Shown here: positions 50,536 through 60,771 of the stretch, in pieces
How the letters are laid out: the number at the start of each line of letters is the position of its first letter
How positions within the stretch are numbered: the stretch's first letter is position 1
DNA from: Kitasatospora mediocidica KCTC 9733
GTDB lineage: Bacteria; Actinomycetota; Actinomycetes; Streptomycetales; Streptomycetaceae
Length of the DNA stretch: 64,000 bases
Assembly (NCBI RefSeq): GCF_000744225.1
Contig: NZ_JQLN01000003.1
Span: 186,001-250,000 of the forward strand
Direction of reading: 5' to 3'
Translations under genes and position numbers: made by a program
The notes under the pieces: generated by a model
Seen by the model: the letters and a program-made list of their open reading frames with translations, nothing else
What the model was told of the DNA's origin: nothing
Databases searched by the model: none

Positions 50536-51210
50536 ATGGCGCGACACGTGCGGATACCCGGGCGAATGCTCGTCGGAGCGGCAGCGCTCGCGGTGGTCGC
50601 CACCGGTGCACTGGCCGGCAGCGCGTCAGCGCACACCCCGTCGATCACGGCGACCTGCAGTGCGGTCACCGTCGACCTCAGCAACTACAACGCGGACGCG
50701 ACGAACACGGTCACGGTGACCCTGGGCGGCAAGGTCCTGGTCGACCACAAGCCGTTCTCGACGAGTTTCCACGAGGTCTTCCAGGTGGGGCCGCACACCG
50801 CCCCGGTGGCGGGTCTCCTCGACGTCTACGCGTCGGACGACCCCAAGCACGCGAACGGCTGGGGTGGCGAGTGGCCGGTGACCGTCCCGGTCTGCCCGAC
50901 GCCTCCGCCGACCAGCGCCCCGCCCACCAGCGCTTCGCCGACGCCGCCGAAGCCGTCGCCGACCACGGCCTCGCCCACGCCCACGCCCACCAAGCCGGCG
51001 CCCACCACCCCCGCGCCGACCACCGTGGCGCCCACCTCGGCCAAGCCGACCCCCACCCCGACGCCGAAGGCGTCCAGCACGTCGCCGTCGCTCGCCTTCA
51101 CCGGTGGTGGCGGTAACTCCGGGATGATCGCGGGGGCGGGTGCCGCCGTCGTCGTCCTCGGTGGCGGGCTGGTCTTCTTCACCCGTCGTCGCAAGGCCGG
51201 TCGTCACTGA
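50536..51210 (+). CDS. LAFTG sortase-anchored cell-wall protein
   Basis: A 224-residue exported protein: signal peptide (MARHVRIPGRMLVGAAALAVVATGALAGSASA), a small beta-rich domain of about 90 residues (ITATCSAVTVDLSNYNADATNTVTVTL...HEVFQVGP, cysteines at both ends), a long Pro/Thr stalk (PTPTPTKPAPTTPAPTT), then LAFTG, a helix and RRRKAGRH. The layout equals that of its upstream neighbour, but the outer domain is different. ATG 50536 follows GGAAGGA. Probably anchored by a class E sortase encoded elsewhere, as none is in this window. Confidence 0.88.
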   Translation: MARHVRIPGRMLVGAAALAVVATGALAGSASAHTPSITATCSAVTVDLSNYNADATNTVTVTLGGKVLVDHKPFSTSFHEVFQVGPHTAPVAGLLDVYASDDPKHANGWGGEWPVTVPVCPTPPPTSAPPTSASPTPPKPSPTTASPTPTPTKPAPTTPAPTTVAPTSAKPTPTPTPKASSTSPSLAFTGGGGNSGMIAGAGAAVVVLGGGLVFFTRRRKAGRH

Positions 51211-51225
51211 GCCAGCGGCCAGGTA

Positions 51226-51267
51226 GCGCGAAGGGCGGGGATCACGGCTGATCCCCGCCCTTCGCGC
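51226..51267. terminator. Bidirectional terminator, 19-bp stem
   Basis: 51226-51244 pairs exactly with 51249-51267 around CGGC, between the second LAFTG gene and the convergent ABC permease. Confidence 0.9.
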
Positions 51268-51286
51268 GTCCGCGCAGTGCTGTTCC

Positions 51287-52059
51287 CTATTCCCAGCGGA
51301 AGAAGCGGGCCGCCGCGGCGAGGCCGAGCACCGCCCAGACGGCGAGGGTGCCGAGGTCGGACCAGGGGATGCCGGCGCCGTGCTGCAGCACCGCGCGCAG
51401 GCCGTCGGACAGCGCGCTGATCGGGAGCAGCTCCAGGGCGCCGCGGACGGCGGAGGGGAACTTCTCCAGCGGCACGATCACGCCGCCCGCCAGCAGCAGC
51501 AGGATGAAGACCAGGTTGGCCCCGGCCAGCGTGGCCTCCGCGCGCAGGGTGCCGGCCATCAGCAGGCCCAGGCCCGAGAACGCGGCGGTACCGAGGACCA
51601 GCAGGGCGACGACGGTCGCTGGGTTGCCGTGCGGGGACCAGCCGAGGGCCAGCGCGATCAGCGACAGCAGCGTCACCTGGAGCGCCTCGGTGACCAGGAC
51701 GCAGCCGGTCTTGGCGGTGAGCAGCGCCCAGCGCGGCAGCGGGCTGGCGCCCAGCCGCTTGAGCACGCCGTAGCGGCGTTCGAAGCCGGTGGCGATGGCC
51801 TGGCCGGTGAAGGCGGTGGACATCACGGCGAGGGCCAGCAGGCCGGGGGCCAGGAAGTCGACCCGGTTGCCCGGGCCGGTCACCGAGACCACGTCGACGG
51901 AGCTGAACAGCACCAGCAGGACGGTCGGGATGATCACGGTGAGCAGCAGCTGCTCACCGTTGCGCAGCAGCATCTTCGTCTCGAAGGCGGTCTGCGCCAG
52001 CAGCATCCGCCCGATCGGGGCGGCTCCGGGGGCGGGGGAGTAGGTCCCCTCAGCGGTGG

Positions 52060-52063
<4 letters not shown>
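51287..52063 (-). CDS. ABC-2 type transporter permease
   Basis: A 258-residue permease with six predicted helices and the ABC-2 features FETKMLLRNGEQLLLTVIIPTVLLVLFSSV, MSTAFTGQAIATGFERRYGVLKRLGASPLPRWALLTAKTG and LLLLAGGVIVPLEKFPSAVRGALELLPISALSDGLRAVL, typical of drug or lipid exporters (DrrB-like). GTG 52063 overlaps the stop of the ATPase gene (GTGA), so it is coupled to it. Substrate unknown. Confidence 0.9.
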
Positions 52064-52989
<926 letters not shown>

Positions 52990-52996
52990 ACCGGCG

Positions 52997-53002
52997 AGTG
53001 TA
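52997..53002 (-). promoter_or_regulatory. -10 of a leaderless ABC exporter transcript
   Basis: TACACT on the minus strand, seven bases before ATG 52989. Confidence 0.55.
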
Positions 53003-53054
53003 AGAGGGCCGGGGCCCGGGCCGGACGGTGGCCTCGGCCACCGTTTGCGCAGGT

Positions 53055-53071
53055 CAGGTAAGGCTTACCTG
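53055..53071. promoter_or_regulatory. Iron-box-like palindrome (DmdR/IdeR-type operator)
   Basis: CAGGTAAG-G-CTTACCTG is a perfect 8+1+8 palindrome. Compared with the remembered 19-bp consensus of actinobacterial iron repressors, about 14 of 19 positions agree over 53054-53072. It lies between the divergent ABC exporter and sufR starts. Confidence 0.6.
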
Positions 53072-53107
53072 CGTGACTGATGCCACCGTTGAGGCGTGCG
53101 TCACGGG

Positions 53108-53144
53108 TTGTCCGTCCGGAAGTAATTACGCAACAATGGTGTTG
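53108..53144 (+). promoter_or_regulatory. sufR promoter with CAAC-N6-GTTG operator
   Basis: CAAC (53131-53134), six bases, GTTG (53141-53144) is exactly the SufR recognition pattern described for cyanobacteria. It covers a possible -10 (AACAAT 53132-53137), with TTGTCC (53108-53113) 18 bases before it, and touches the GTG start. SufR should repress its own operon here. Confidence 0.7.
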
Positions 53145-54013
53145 TGAAAAACATGCGCGAGCACCCGCAGGAGCTGGAGGCCGAGTCGGCCCCCGGTTTT
53201 CCCGTGCCCGCGACCTCGGCGGAGGTGATGCTGGACGGCCATCGGGCCACCCGTGACCGGGTCGCCCGTTCCATCCTGGATCACGGCCCCTCCTCCGCCG
53301 CCGACCTGGCCGGCCGGCTCGGGCTCAGCACAGCGGCGGTCCGCCGTCACCTGGACGGCCTGCTGGCCGCCGGCCTGGTCGACTCCCGTGAACAGCGGGT
53401 CTACGGCAGCCGCGGCCGGGGTCGCCCGGCCAAGGTGTTCGCCCTCACCGAGAGCGGCCGGGACGCCTTCTACCAGGCGTACGACCAGCTCGCCGCCGAC
53501 GCGCTGCACTGGATCGCCGAGGCGGTCGGGGGCGGCGAGGCCGGCGACGAGGCGGTCGCCGCGTTCGCCCGGGCCCGCTTCGGCAAGCAGGGCCAGCGCT
53601 ACCTCACGGTGCTGGAACAGGCCCCCGCCGGACAGCAGCGCGCCGAGGCACTTGCCGAGGCGCTGAGCGCCGACGGGTACGCTGCAACCGTGCGGCGTGT
53701 TCCGTCCGCCGCCGCTGCGAACGCACCGGCCGGCGCCCAGCTCTGCCAGCACCACTGCCCGGTCGCGCACATCGCCGAGCAGTTCCCGCAGCTCTGCGAG
53801 GCGGAGACCGAGGTCTTCTCCCAGCTCCTGGGCACCCATGTGCAACGGCTGGCCACCATCGCCCACGGCGACGGGGTCTGCACCACCTATGTGCCGGCAT
53901 CCGGTGCCGCATCGTCGTCCGCCGCCCCGCGGCCGGACTCCGATGGGGCGCCGACTGCCGGTACGCCGTCCACCGAACCACCGACTACGTCCGCGCGGAG
54001 GAACCCCGCATGA
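53144..54013 (+). CDS. sufR: Fe-S cluster-sensing repressor SufR
   Basis: A 289-residue regulator of the suf operon. The N-terminal winged helix is [45 protein letters not shown], followed by [19 protein letters not shown]-terminal sensor carries cysteines in [22 protein letters not shown], the C-x3-C-x12-C arrangement that holds the cluster in SufR proteins. A Ser/Pro/Thr-rich tail of about 35 residues follows. GTG 53144 has no ribosome site and is probably leaderless; a CAAC-N6-GTTG operator overlaps it. The stop overlaps the sufB start (ATGA). Confidence 0.95.
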   Translation: MKNMREHPQELEAESAPGFPVPATSAEVMLDGHRATRDRVARSILDHGPSSAADLAGRLGLSTAAVRRHLDGLLAAGLVDSREQRVYGSRGRGRPAKVFALTESGRDAFYQAYDQLAADALHWIAEAVGGGEAGDEAVAAFARARFGKQGQRYLTVLEQAPAGQQRAEALAEALSADGYAATVRRVPSAAAANAPAGAQLCQHHCPVAHIAEQFPQLCEAETEVFSQLLGTHVQRLATIAHGDGVCTTYVPASGAASSSAAPRPDSDGAPTAGTPSTEPPTTSARRNPA

Positions 54014-55425
54014 CTGACACCGTTTCCCACCCGGAGCTCGACGGTCTGGGCACCTACGAATACGGCTGGTCCGACCCCGACGCAGCCGGCTCGGTGGCCA
54101 AGCGAGGCCTCAGCGAGGAGGTCGTCCGCGACATCTCGGCGAAGAAGTCCGAGTCGGAGTGGATGCTCAACCTGCGCCTCAAGGGCCTGAAGCTCTTCGG
54201 CAAGAAGCCCATGCCGACCTGGGGCTCCGACCTCTCCGGCATCGACTTCGACAACATCAAGTACTTCGTGCGCTCCACCGAGCGGCAGGCCGAGTCCTGG
54301 GAGGACCTGCCCGCCGACATCAAGGCGACGTACGACAAGCTGGGTATCCCGGAGGCCGAGAAGCAGCGGCTGGTGGCCGGTGTCGCGGCGCAGTACGAGT
54401 CCGAGGTGGTCTACCACCAGATCAACGAGGAGCTCGAAGCCCAGGGCGTGATCTTCATGGACACGGACACCGCCCTGAAGGAGCACCCGGAGATCTTCCA
54501 GGAGTACTTCGGCACCGTGATCCCGGTCGGCGACAACAAGTTCGCCTCGCTGAACACGGCGGTGTGGTCGGGCGGCTCGTTCATCTACGTCCCCAAGGGC
54601 GTCAAGGTCGAGATCCCGCTGCAGGCCTACTTCCGGATCAACACCGAGAACATGGGCCAGTTCGAGCGGACGCTGATCATCGTCGACGAGGACGCCTACG
54701 TCCACTACGTCGAGGGCTGCACCGCGCCGATCTACTCCTCGGACTCGCTGCACAGCGCCGTGGTCGAGATCATCGTCAAGAAGGGCGGCCGCTGCCGCTA
54801 CACGACGATCCAGAACTGGTCGAACAACGTCTACAACCTGGTCACCAAGCGCGCCGTGGCGTACGAGGGCGCGACCATGGAGTGGATCGACGGCAACATC
54901 GGTTCCAAGGTCACCATGAAGTACCCGGCCGTCTACCTGATGGGCGAGCACGCCAAGGGCGAGACCCTGTCGATCGCCTTCGCGGGCGAGGGCCAGCACC
55001 AGGACGCCGGCGCCAAGATGGTGCACATGGCGCCGAACACCTCCTCCAACATCGTCTCCAAGTCGGTGGCGCGTGGCGGCGGCCGCACCTCCTACCGCGG
55101 TCTGATCGAGATCGGCGAGGGCTCCAAGGGCGCCAAGTCCAACGTGCTCTGCGACGCCCTGCTGGTCGACACAATCTCCCGCTCGGACACCTACCCCTAC
55201 GTGGACGTCCGCGAGGACGACGTGTCGATGGGCCACGAGGCGACGGTCTCCAAGGTCAGCGAGGACCAGCTCTTCTACCTGATGAGCCGCGGCATGACCG
55301 AGTTCGAGGCGATGGCGATGATCGTCCGCGGCTTCGTCGAGCCGATCGCCCGCGAGCTGCCGATGGAGTACGCGCTGGAGCTCAACCGGCTGATCGAGCT
55401 GCAGATGGAGGGCTCCGTCGGCTGA
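54010..55425 (+). CDS. sufB: Fe-S cluster assembly scaffold SufB
   Basis: The scaffold subunit of SufBCD, on which new Fe-S clusters are built. The 471-residue protein has [75 protein letters not shown], the conserved cysteine in [11 protein letters not shown], and the C-terminal [28 protein letters not shown] 54010 follows GGAGGA and overlaps the sufR stop by 4 bases. Confidence 0.98.
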   Translation: MTDTVSHPELDGLGTYEYGWSDPDAAGSVAKRGLSEEVVRDISAKKSESEWMLNLRLKGLKLFGKKPMPTWGSDLSGIDFDNIKYFVRSTERQAESWEDLPADIKATYDKLGIPEAEKQRLVAGVAAQYESEVVYHQINEELEAQGVIFMDTDTALKEHPEIFQEYFGTVIPVGDNKFASLNTAVWSGGSFIYVPKGVKVEIPLQAYFRINTENMGQFERTLIIVDEDAYVHYVEGCTAPIYSSDSLHSAVVEIIVKKGGRCRYTTIQNWSNNVYNLVTKRAVAYEGATMEWIDGNIGSKVTMKYPAVYLMGEHAKGETLSIAFAGEGQHQDAGAKMVHMAPNTSSNIVSKSVARGGGRTSYRGLIEIGEGSKGAKSNVLCDALLVDTISRSDTYPYVDVREDDVSMGHEATVSKVSEDQLFYLMSRGMTEFEAMAMIVRGFVEPIARELPMEYALELNRLIELQMEGSVG

Positions 55426-55479
55426 TCCAGCCGCACGCAGTCCAGTCCGGAACTTTAGGAAGAGAGCACTACGACAGCC

Positions 55480-56718
55480 ATGGCTGACGTCAACACCCCC
55501 AGTGGCACCGGCTCCACGACGGCCGGCTCGATCGAGGTCGGCACCGCCGGCGCCGGCGCGCAGCTGGCCGGCCCCGGCACCGGCCGGGCCACCGTGCAGC
55601 AGCCGATCGACGCTCGCGTCGCGGTCAAGCCCTCGTACGACGTGAACGACTTCCCGGTGCCGACCGGCCGCGAGGAGGACTGGCGCTTCACGCCGATGCA
55701 CCGCCTCGCCGGCCTGCACGACGGCACCGCCGCGGACGGCGCGTCCGGCGAGGACAAGCTCGAACTGAGCCTGCCCGACGGCGTCACCGCCGAGACCGTC
55801 GGCCGCGACGACGCCCGGCTCGGCAAGGCCGGCAAGCCGGTCGACCGGGTCGCCGCGCAGGCGTACAGCGCCTTCCAGCAGGCGCTGGTGATCACCGTCC
55901 CGAAGGACGCCGTGCTCACCGAGCCGGTGAAGGTGGACGTGCACGGCGAGGGCGGCACCCGCTTCGCCCACGTGGTGATCGACGTCAAGCCGTTCGCCGA
56001 GGCCGTCGTGGTGCTCAACCACACCGGCACCGGCACCCGCGCCGCCAACGTCGAGCTGCTGGTCGGGGACGGCGCGAAGCTCACCTTCGTCTCCGTCCAG
56101 GACTGGGAGCGCGACGCGGTGCACGCCGTCCAGCAGACCGCGCTGGTCGGCCGCGACGCCTCGCTCAAGTCCGTGGTCGTCACCTTCGGCGGCGACCTGG
56201 TCCGGATCCACCCGCGGGTCACCTACGCGGCTCCCGGCGGCGAGGCCGAGCTCTTCGGCCTCTACTTCGCGGACGCCGGCCAGCACCTGGAGCACCGCCT
56301 GGTGATCGACCACGACACGCCGCACTGCCGGTCCAACGTGGTCTACAAGGGCGCCCTGCAGGGCAAGGACGCGCACGCGGTCTGGGTCGGCGACGTGCTG
56401 ATCCGCGCCGCCGCCGAGGGCACCGACACCTACGAGCACAACCGCAACCTGGTGCTCACCGACGGCGCCCGGGTCGACTCGATCCCGAACCTGGAGATCG
56501 AGACCGGCGAGATCGTCGGCGCCGGCCACGCCTCGGCGACCGGCCGCTTCGACGACGAGCAGCTCTTCTACCTGCAGTCCCGCGGCATCCCGCAGGACGA
56601 GGCGCGTCGCCTGGTGGTGCGCGGCTTCTTCGCCGAGCTGGTCCAGCAGATCGGTGTCCCCGAGCTGGTCGACCACCTGATGGAGAAGATCGAAGCCGAG
56701 CTGGAAGCCAACGTCTGA
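55480..56718 (+). CDS. sufD: Fe-S cluster assembly protein SufD
   Basis: The SufB-related partner in SufBC2D, needed for iron entry. The 412-residue protein has an Ala/Gly-rich start, FPVPTGREEDWRFTPMHRLAGLHDG, the beta-helix core, HRLVIDHDTPHCRSNVVYKGALQGKDAHAVWVGDVLI and the closing FYLQSRGIPQDEARRLVVRGFFAELVQQIG. ATG 55480 is used, with GGAAGAGAG some 15 bases upstream, a weak site. The Rieske gene starts on its last base. Confidence 0.97.
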   Translation: MADVNTPSGTGSTTAGSIEVGTAGAGAQLAGPGTGRATVQQPIDARVAVKPSYDVNDFPVPTGREEDWRFTPMHRLAGLHDGTAADGASGEDKLELSLPDGVTAETVGRDDARLGKAGKPVDRVAAQAYSAFQQALVITVPKDAVLTEPVKVDVHGEGGTRFAHVVIDVKPFAEAVVVLNHTGTGTRAANVELLVGDGAKLTFVSVQDWERDAVHAVQQTALVGRDASLKSVVVTFGGDLVRIHPRVTYAAPGGEAELFGLYFADAGQHLEHRLVIDHDTPHCRSNVVYKGALQGKDAHAVWVGDVLIRAAAEGTDTYEHNRNLVLTDGARVDSIPNLEIETGEIVGAGHASATGRFDDEQLFYLQSRGIPQDEARRLVVRGFFAELVQQIGVPELVDHLMEKIEAELEANV

Positions 56719-57035
56719 TGGCCTTCCTGCGCGTCTGCTCGCTGAGCGACCTGGCCGAGGACACCCCCAAGCGCGTCGAGCTCGACGGGGTGCCGGTCTC
56801 GGTCGTCCGCACCGAGGGCGAGGTGTTCGCGATCAACGACATCTGCTCGCACGCGAACGTCTCCCTCTCCGAGGGCGAGGTCGAGGACTGCATGATCGAG
56901 TGCTGGCTGCACGGCTCCAGCTTCGACCTGCGGACCGGCAAGCCGTCGGGACTGCCCGCCACCCGGCCGGTCCCCGTTTACCCCGTCAAGATCGAAGGGG
57001 ACGATGTGCTCGTCTCCGTCACCCAGGAGTCCTGA
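56718..57035 (+). CDS. Rieske-type [2Fe-2S] ferredoxin in the suf operon
   Basis: A 105-residue Rieske ferredoxin with ligands CSHANV (about residue 43) and CWLHGSSFD (about 62), as in small subunits of non-heme iron oxygenases. Actinobacterial suf operons commonly carry such a gene between sufD and sufC; it may bring electrons for cluster assembly or be a first client. Its start codon overlaps the sufD stop, and sufC follows after 6 bases. Confidence 0.94.
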   Translation: MAFLRVCSLSDLAEDTPKRVELDGVPVSVVRTEGEVFAINDICSHANVSLSEGEVEDCMIECWLHGSSFDLRTGKPSGLPATRPVPVYPVKIEGDDVLVSVTQES

Positions 57036-57041
57036 GTCCCC

Positions 57042-57802
<761 letters not shown>

Positions 57803-57806
<4 letters not shown>

Positions 57807-59083
57807 CAACCACTTCTGGCTCGGCGTTCACAGCGCTGACCGGTCTCCTCGACACCGACGCGATCCGGAAGGACTTCCCGATCCTGCAGCGCGTGCTGCA
57901 CGACGGCAAGCCCCTGATCTACCTGGACAACGCGGCGACTTCGCAGAAGCCCCGTCAGGTGCTCGACGCGCTGAACGCCTACTACGAGCAGCACAACTCC
58001 AACGTGCACCGTGGCGTCCACGTCCTGGCCGAGGAGGCCACGGCGCTGTACGAGGGTGCTCGCGACAAGGTCGCGGCCTTCATCAACGCGCCGAGCCGGG
58101 ACGAGGTGATCTTCACCAAGAACGCCTCGGAGTCGCTCAACCTGGTGGCGAACATGCTCGGTTGGGCCGACGAGCCCTACCGGGTGGACGCCGACGCCGA
58201 GATCGTCATCACCGAGATGGAGCACCACTCCAACATCGTTCCGTGGCAGCTGCTCTCGCAGCGCACCGGCGCGAAGCTGAAGTGGTTCGGCCTGACCGAC
58301 GACGGCCGGCTCGACCTGAGCAACATCAACGAGCTGATCACCGAGAAGACGAAGATCGTCTCCTTCACGCTCGTCTCCAACCTGATGGGCACCATCAACC
58401 CGGTCGAGACGATCGTCCGCCGCGCGCAGGACGTCGGCGCGCTGGTGCTGATCGACGCCTCGCAGGCCGCCCCGCACATGGTGCTGGACGTGCAGGCGCT
58501 GGAGGCCGACTTCGTCGCCTTCACCGGCCACAAGATGCTGGCCCCCACGGGGATCGGCGTGCTGTGGGGCCGTCAGGAGCTGCTGGAGGACCTCCCGCCG
58601 TTCCTGGGCGGCGGCGAGATGATCGAGACCGTCACGATGGGCTCCTCCACCTACGCCCCCGCGCCGCACAAGTTCGAGGCCGGCACCCCGCCGATCGCCC
58701 AGGCGGTCGGGCTCGGCGCGGCCATCGACTACCTGGCGAACGTCGGCATGGACAAGATCGCCGCGCACGAGCACGCCATCACCGAGTACGCGGTGGCGCG
58801 CCTGCAGGAGGTCCCGGACCTGCGGATCATCGGCCCGCGTACGGCCGTCGACCGCGGTGCGGCGATCTCCTTCGTGCTGGGCGACATCCACCCGCACGAC
58901 GTCGGCCAGGTGCTCGACGAGCAGGGCATCGCGGTGCGCGTCGGCCACCACTGCGCGCGGCCGGTCTGCCTGCGGTACGGAATTCCGGCGACCACCCGGG
59001 CGTCGTTCTACCTGTACAACACGCAGTCCGAGGTCGACCAGCTGATCGACGGCCTGCACCACGTCCGCAACTTCTTCGGCTGA
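57803..59083 (+). CDS. sufS: Cysteine desulfurase SufS
   Basis: A PLP enzyme that takes sulfur from cysteine as a persulfide for Fe-S assembly. The 426-residue protein has YLDNAATSQKPRQVLDALNAYYEQHNSNVHRG, EMEHHSNIVPWQLL, DASQAAPHMVLDVQ, the PLP lysine in FTGHKMLAPTGIGVLWG and the catalytic cysteine in RVGHHCARPVCLRYGI, which is the class II (SufS) form. GTG 57803 overlaps sufC. Confidence 0.98.
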
Positions 59084-59098
59084 GGCGGTGCCTGAAGC

Positions 59099-59551
59099 AT
59101 GAAGCTCGACTCCATGTACCAGGAGATCATCCTGGACCACTACCGCAACCCCCATGGCAAGGGGCTGCGGGACGGTGACGCCGAGGTGCACCACGTCAAC
59201 CCGACCTGCGGCGACGAGATCACGCTGCGGGTGCGGCTCGACGGCGCGGTCGTCGCGGACATCAGCTACGAGTCGCAGGGCTGCTCGATCAGCCAGGCCA
59301 GTGCCTCGGTGCTGAACGAGCTGGTGGTGGGCCGGACGGTCGGCGACGGCCAGGCCATCCAGGAGGCCTTCCTGGCGCTGATGCAGAGCAAGGGCCAGGG
59401 CGAGGGCGACGAGGAACTCCTGGAGGACGCCGTCGCGTTCGCCGGTGTCTCCAAGTACCCGGCCCGCGTGAAGTGCGCACTGCTGAGCTGGATGGCCTGG
59501 AAGGACGCCACCGCCAAGGCGCTCGCCGGCCAGCCGGTCGCCAACGACTGA
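59099..59551 (+). CDS. sufU: SufU-type sulfur-transfer protein
   Basis: A 150-residue NifU/IscU-fold protein that accepts sulfur from SufS through a zinc site. Ligand cysteines are in HHVNPTCGDEITLRV, ESQGCSISQASASVLNELV and ARVKCALLSWMAWKDA, and the SufU-specific insert between the second and third cysteines is present. ATG 59099 lies 15 bases after sufS. Confidence 0.96.
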   Translation: MKLDSMYQEIILDHYRNPHGKGLRDGDAEVHHVNPTCGDEITLRVRLDGAVVADISYESQGCSISQASASVLNELVVGRTVGDGQAIQEAFLALMQSKGQGEGDEELLEDAVAFAGVSKYPARVKCALLSWMAWKDATAKALAGQPVAND

Positions 59552-59570
59552 AACCAAGAGGAACCCACAC

Positions 59571-59987
59571 ATGAGTGACATCGAAACCGACGCCGGAGCG
59601 GACGTCGCGACGCCGGACGCCGCAACGCCGGCCGTCGCGTCCGAGGGTCCGACCGTCATCGTCGGCACCACGGCCGGGACCGTCTCCGTCGAGGACCTCA
59701 CCGAGGCCCTGATGGACGTCGTCGACCCCGAGCTGGGCATCGACGTGGTCAACCTGGGTCTGATCTACGGCATCCACATCGACGAGTCCGACGTGGCCAC
59801 CATCGACATGACCCTCACCTCGGCGGCCTGCCCGCTGACCGACGTGATCGAGGACCAGGCCAAGACCGCCACCGAGGGCCTCGTCCAGGACCTGCGGATC
59901 AACTGGGTCTGGATGCCGCCGTGGGGCCCGGACAAGATCACCGACGACGGCCGCGACCAGCTGCGCGCCCTGGGCTTCAACGTCTGA
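59571..59987 (+). CDS. SufT/MIP18-family metal-sulfur cluster assembly factor
   Basis: A 138-residue DUF59/SufT-like protein: an acidic Ala/Thr-rich start of about 40 residues, then EDLTEALMDVVDPELGIDVVNLGLIYGIHIDE (the DPE signature of the family) and MTLTSAACPLTDVIEDQ with the conserved cysteine, ending WMPPWGPDKITDDGRDQLRALGFNV. The family helps mature Fe-S proteins. Last gene of the suf operon; ATG 59571 follows AAGAGGAA. Confidence 0.94.
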   Translation: MSDIETDAGADVATPDAATPAVASEGPTVIVGTTAGTVSVEDLTEALMDVVDPELGIDVVNLGLIYGIHIDESDVATIDMTLTSAACPLTDVIEDQAKTATEGLVQDLRINWVWMPPWGPDKITDDGRDQLRALGFNV

Positions 59988-60008
59988 GTCGGCGCTGAGC
60001 GTTACCCG

Positions 60009-60053
60009 CTGCCGCGTGGATCCACTCCTTCGGGGGAATGATCCACGCGGCAG
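60009..60053 (+). terminator. Terminator of the suf operon
   Basis: A perfect 14-bp stem (60009-60022 with 60040-60053) and a 17-base loop. Confidence 0.75.
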
Positions 60054-60111
60054 CGGTGTATGTGCCTACCCTGGGCCAAGCTGGTCCCGCGACCGTGGAA
60101 GGAGTGCCGAG

Positions 60112-60771
60112 ATGTCTGTGGTTGCCTTCGGACAGTGGACACTGCCCGACTCGCCGTACGCCATGTGGGTCCGGGACGAGCTTGCCGATTTCCTGCGGCT
60201 CCCGGACGACGGTACGCGGGTGGAGGTGGTCGGAGGGGAGTTCATCGTGTCACCCGCACCGGTCTTTCCGCATGGCGGGATCGTCGCGACCATTCAGCGA
60301 GCGATCGACGGCAGGGGGTTCGTGGACCCGGTGTTCCCGTGGCGGACCATGCAGGTGCTCGGGCTCGACTTGGTCGAGATCGGCGACGGCTACATCCCCG
60401 ACCTGCTGGTCTTCCACGCTGATGTCGAGGCCCAGGGCTGGTCCGAAGGCCTGAGGTTCCTCAGGCCCGATCAGGTTGAGCTGGTCGTCGAGGTGACCTC
60501 GAAGTCCAACGCTCAGAACGACCGCGAGCCGGTCTTCGGTCGTCGTCAGCAGGCCACCAAGTGGAGCGGCTACGCGCGCGCACGGGTTCCCTACTACCTG
60601 CTGGTGGACCGGGACCCGGGGCGGCCCGGCGTCACCCTGTTCGGTGAGCCGGACCACCTGGCCGGTACCTACCGGACCCTCGGCGCTTGGAAGTTCGGCG
60701 ACGTCGTGACGCTGCCCGAGCCCTTCGGCGTCGAGATCCCCACCGAGCTCTGGCGTCCCTGGTCCGACTAA
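60112..60771 (+). CDS. Uma2-family endonuclease-like protein
   Basis: A 219-residue protein of the Uma2/DUF820 family, which has a PD-(D/E)XK nuclease fold but mostly unknown biology. Seen: FLRLPDDGTRVEVVGGEFIVSPAP (catalytic-Glu strand), YIPDLLVFHAD (PD), VELVVEVTSKSNAQNDR (E-x-S/K) and RARVPYYLLVDRDPG. ATG 60112 follows GGAAGGAG. Such genes occur in many copies in streptomycetes and no partner is adjacent. Its stop codon overlaps the stop of the convergent MFS gene (bases CTAA). Confidence 0.88.
   Translation: MSVVAFGQWTLPDSPYAMWVRDELADFLRLPDDGTRVEVVGGEFIVSPAPVFPHGGIVATIQRAIDGRGFVDPVFPWRTMQVLGLDLVEIGDGYIPDLLVFHADVEAQGWSEGLRFLRPDQVELVVEVTSKSNAQNDREPVFGRRQQATKWSGYARARVPYYLLVDRDPGRPGVTLFGEPDHLAGTYRTLGAWKFGDVVTLPEPFGVEIPTELWRPWSD

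Noticed and set aside
53887-56676. A 929-codon minus-strand frame across sufB and sufD
   Set aside because: Shadow of the suf genes; no recognisable domain and no start signal.
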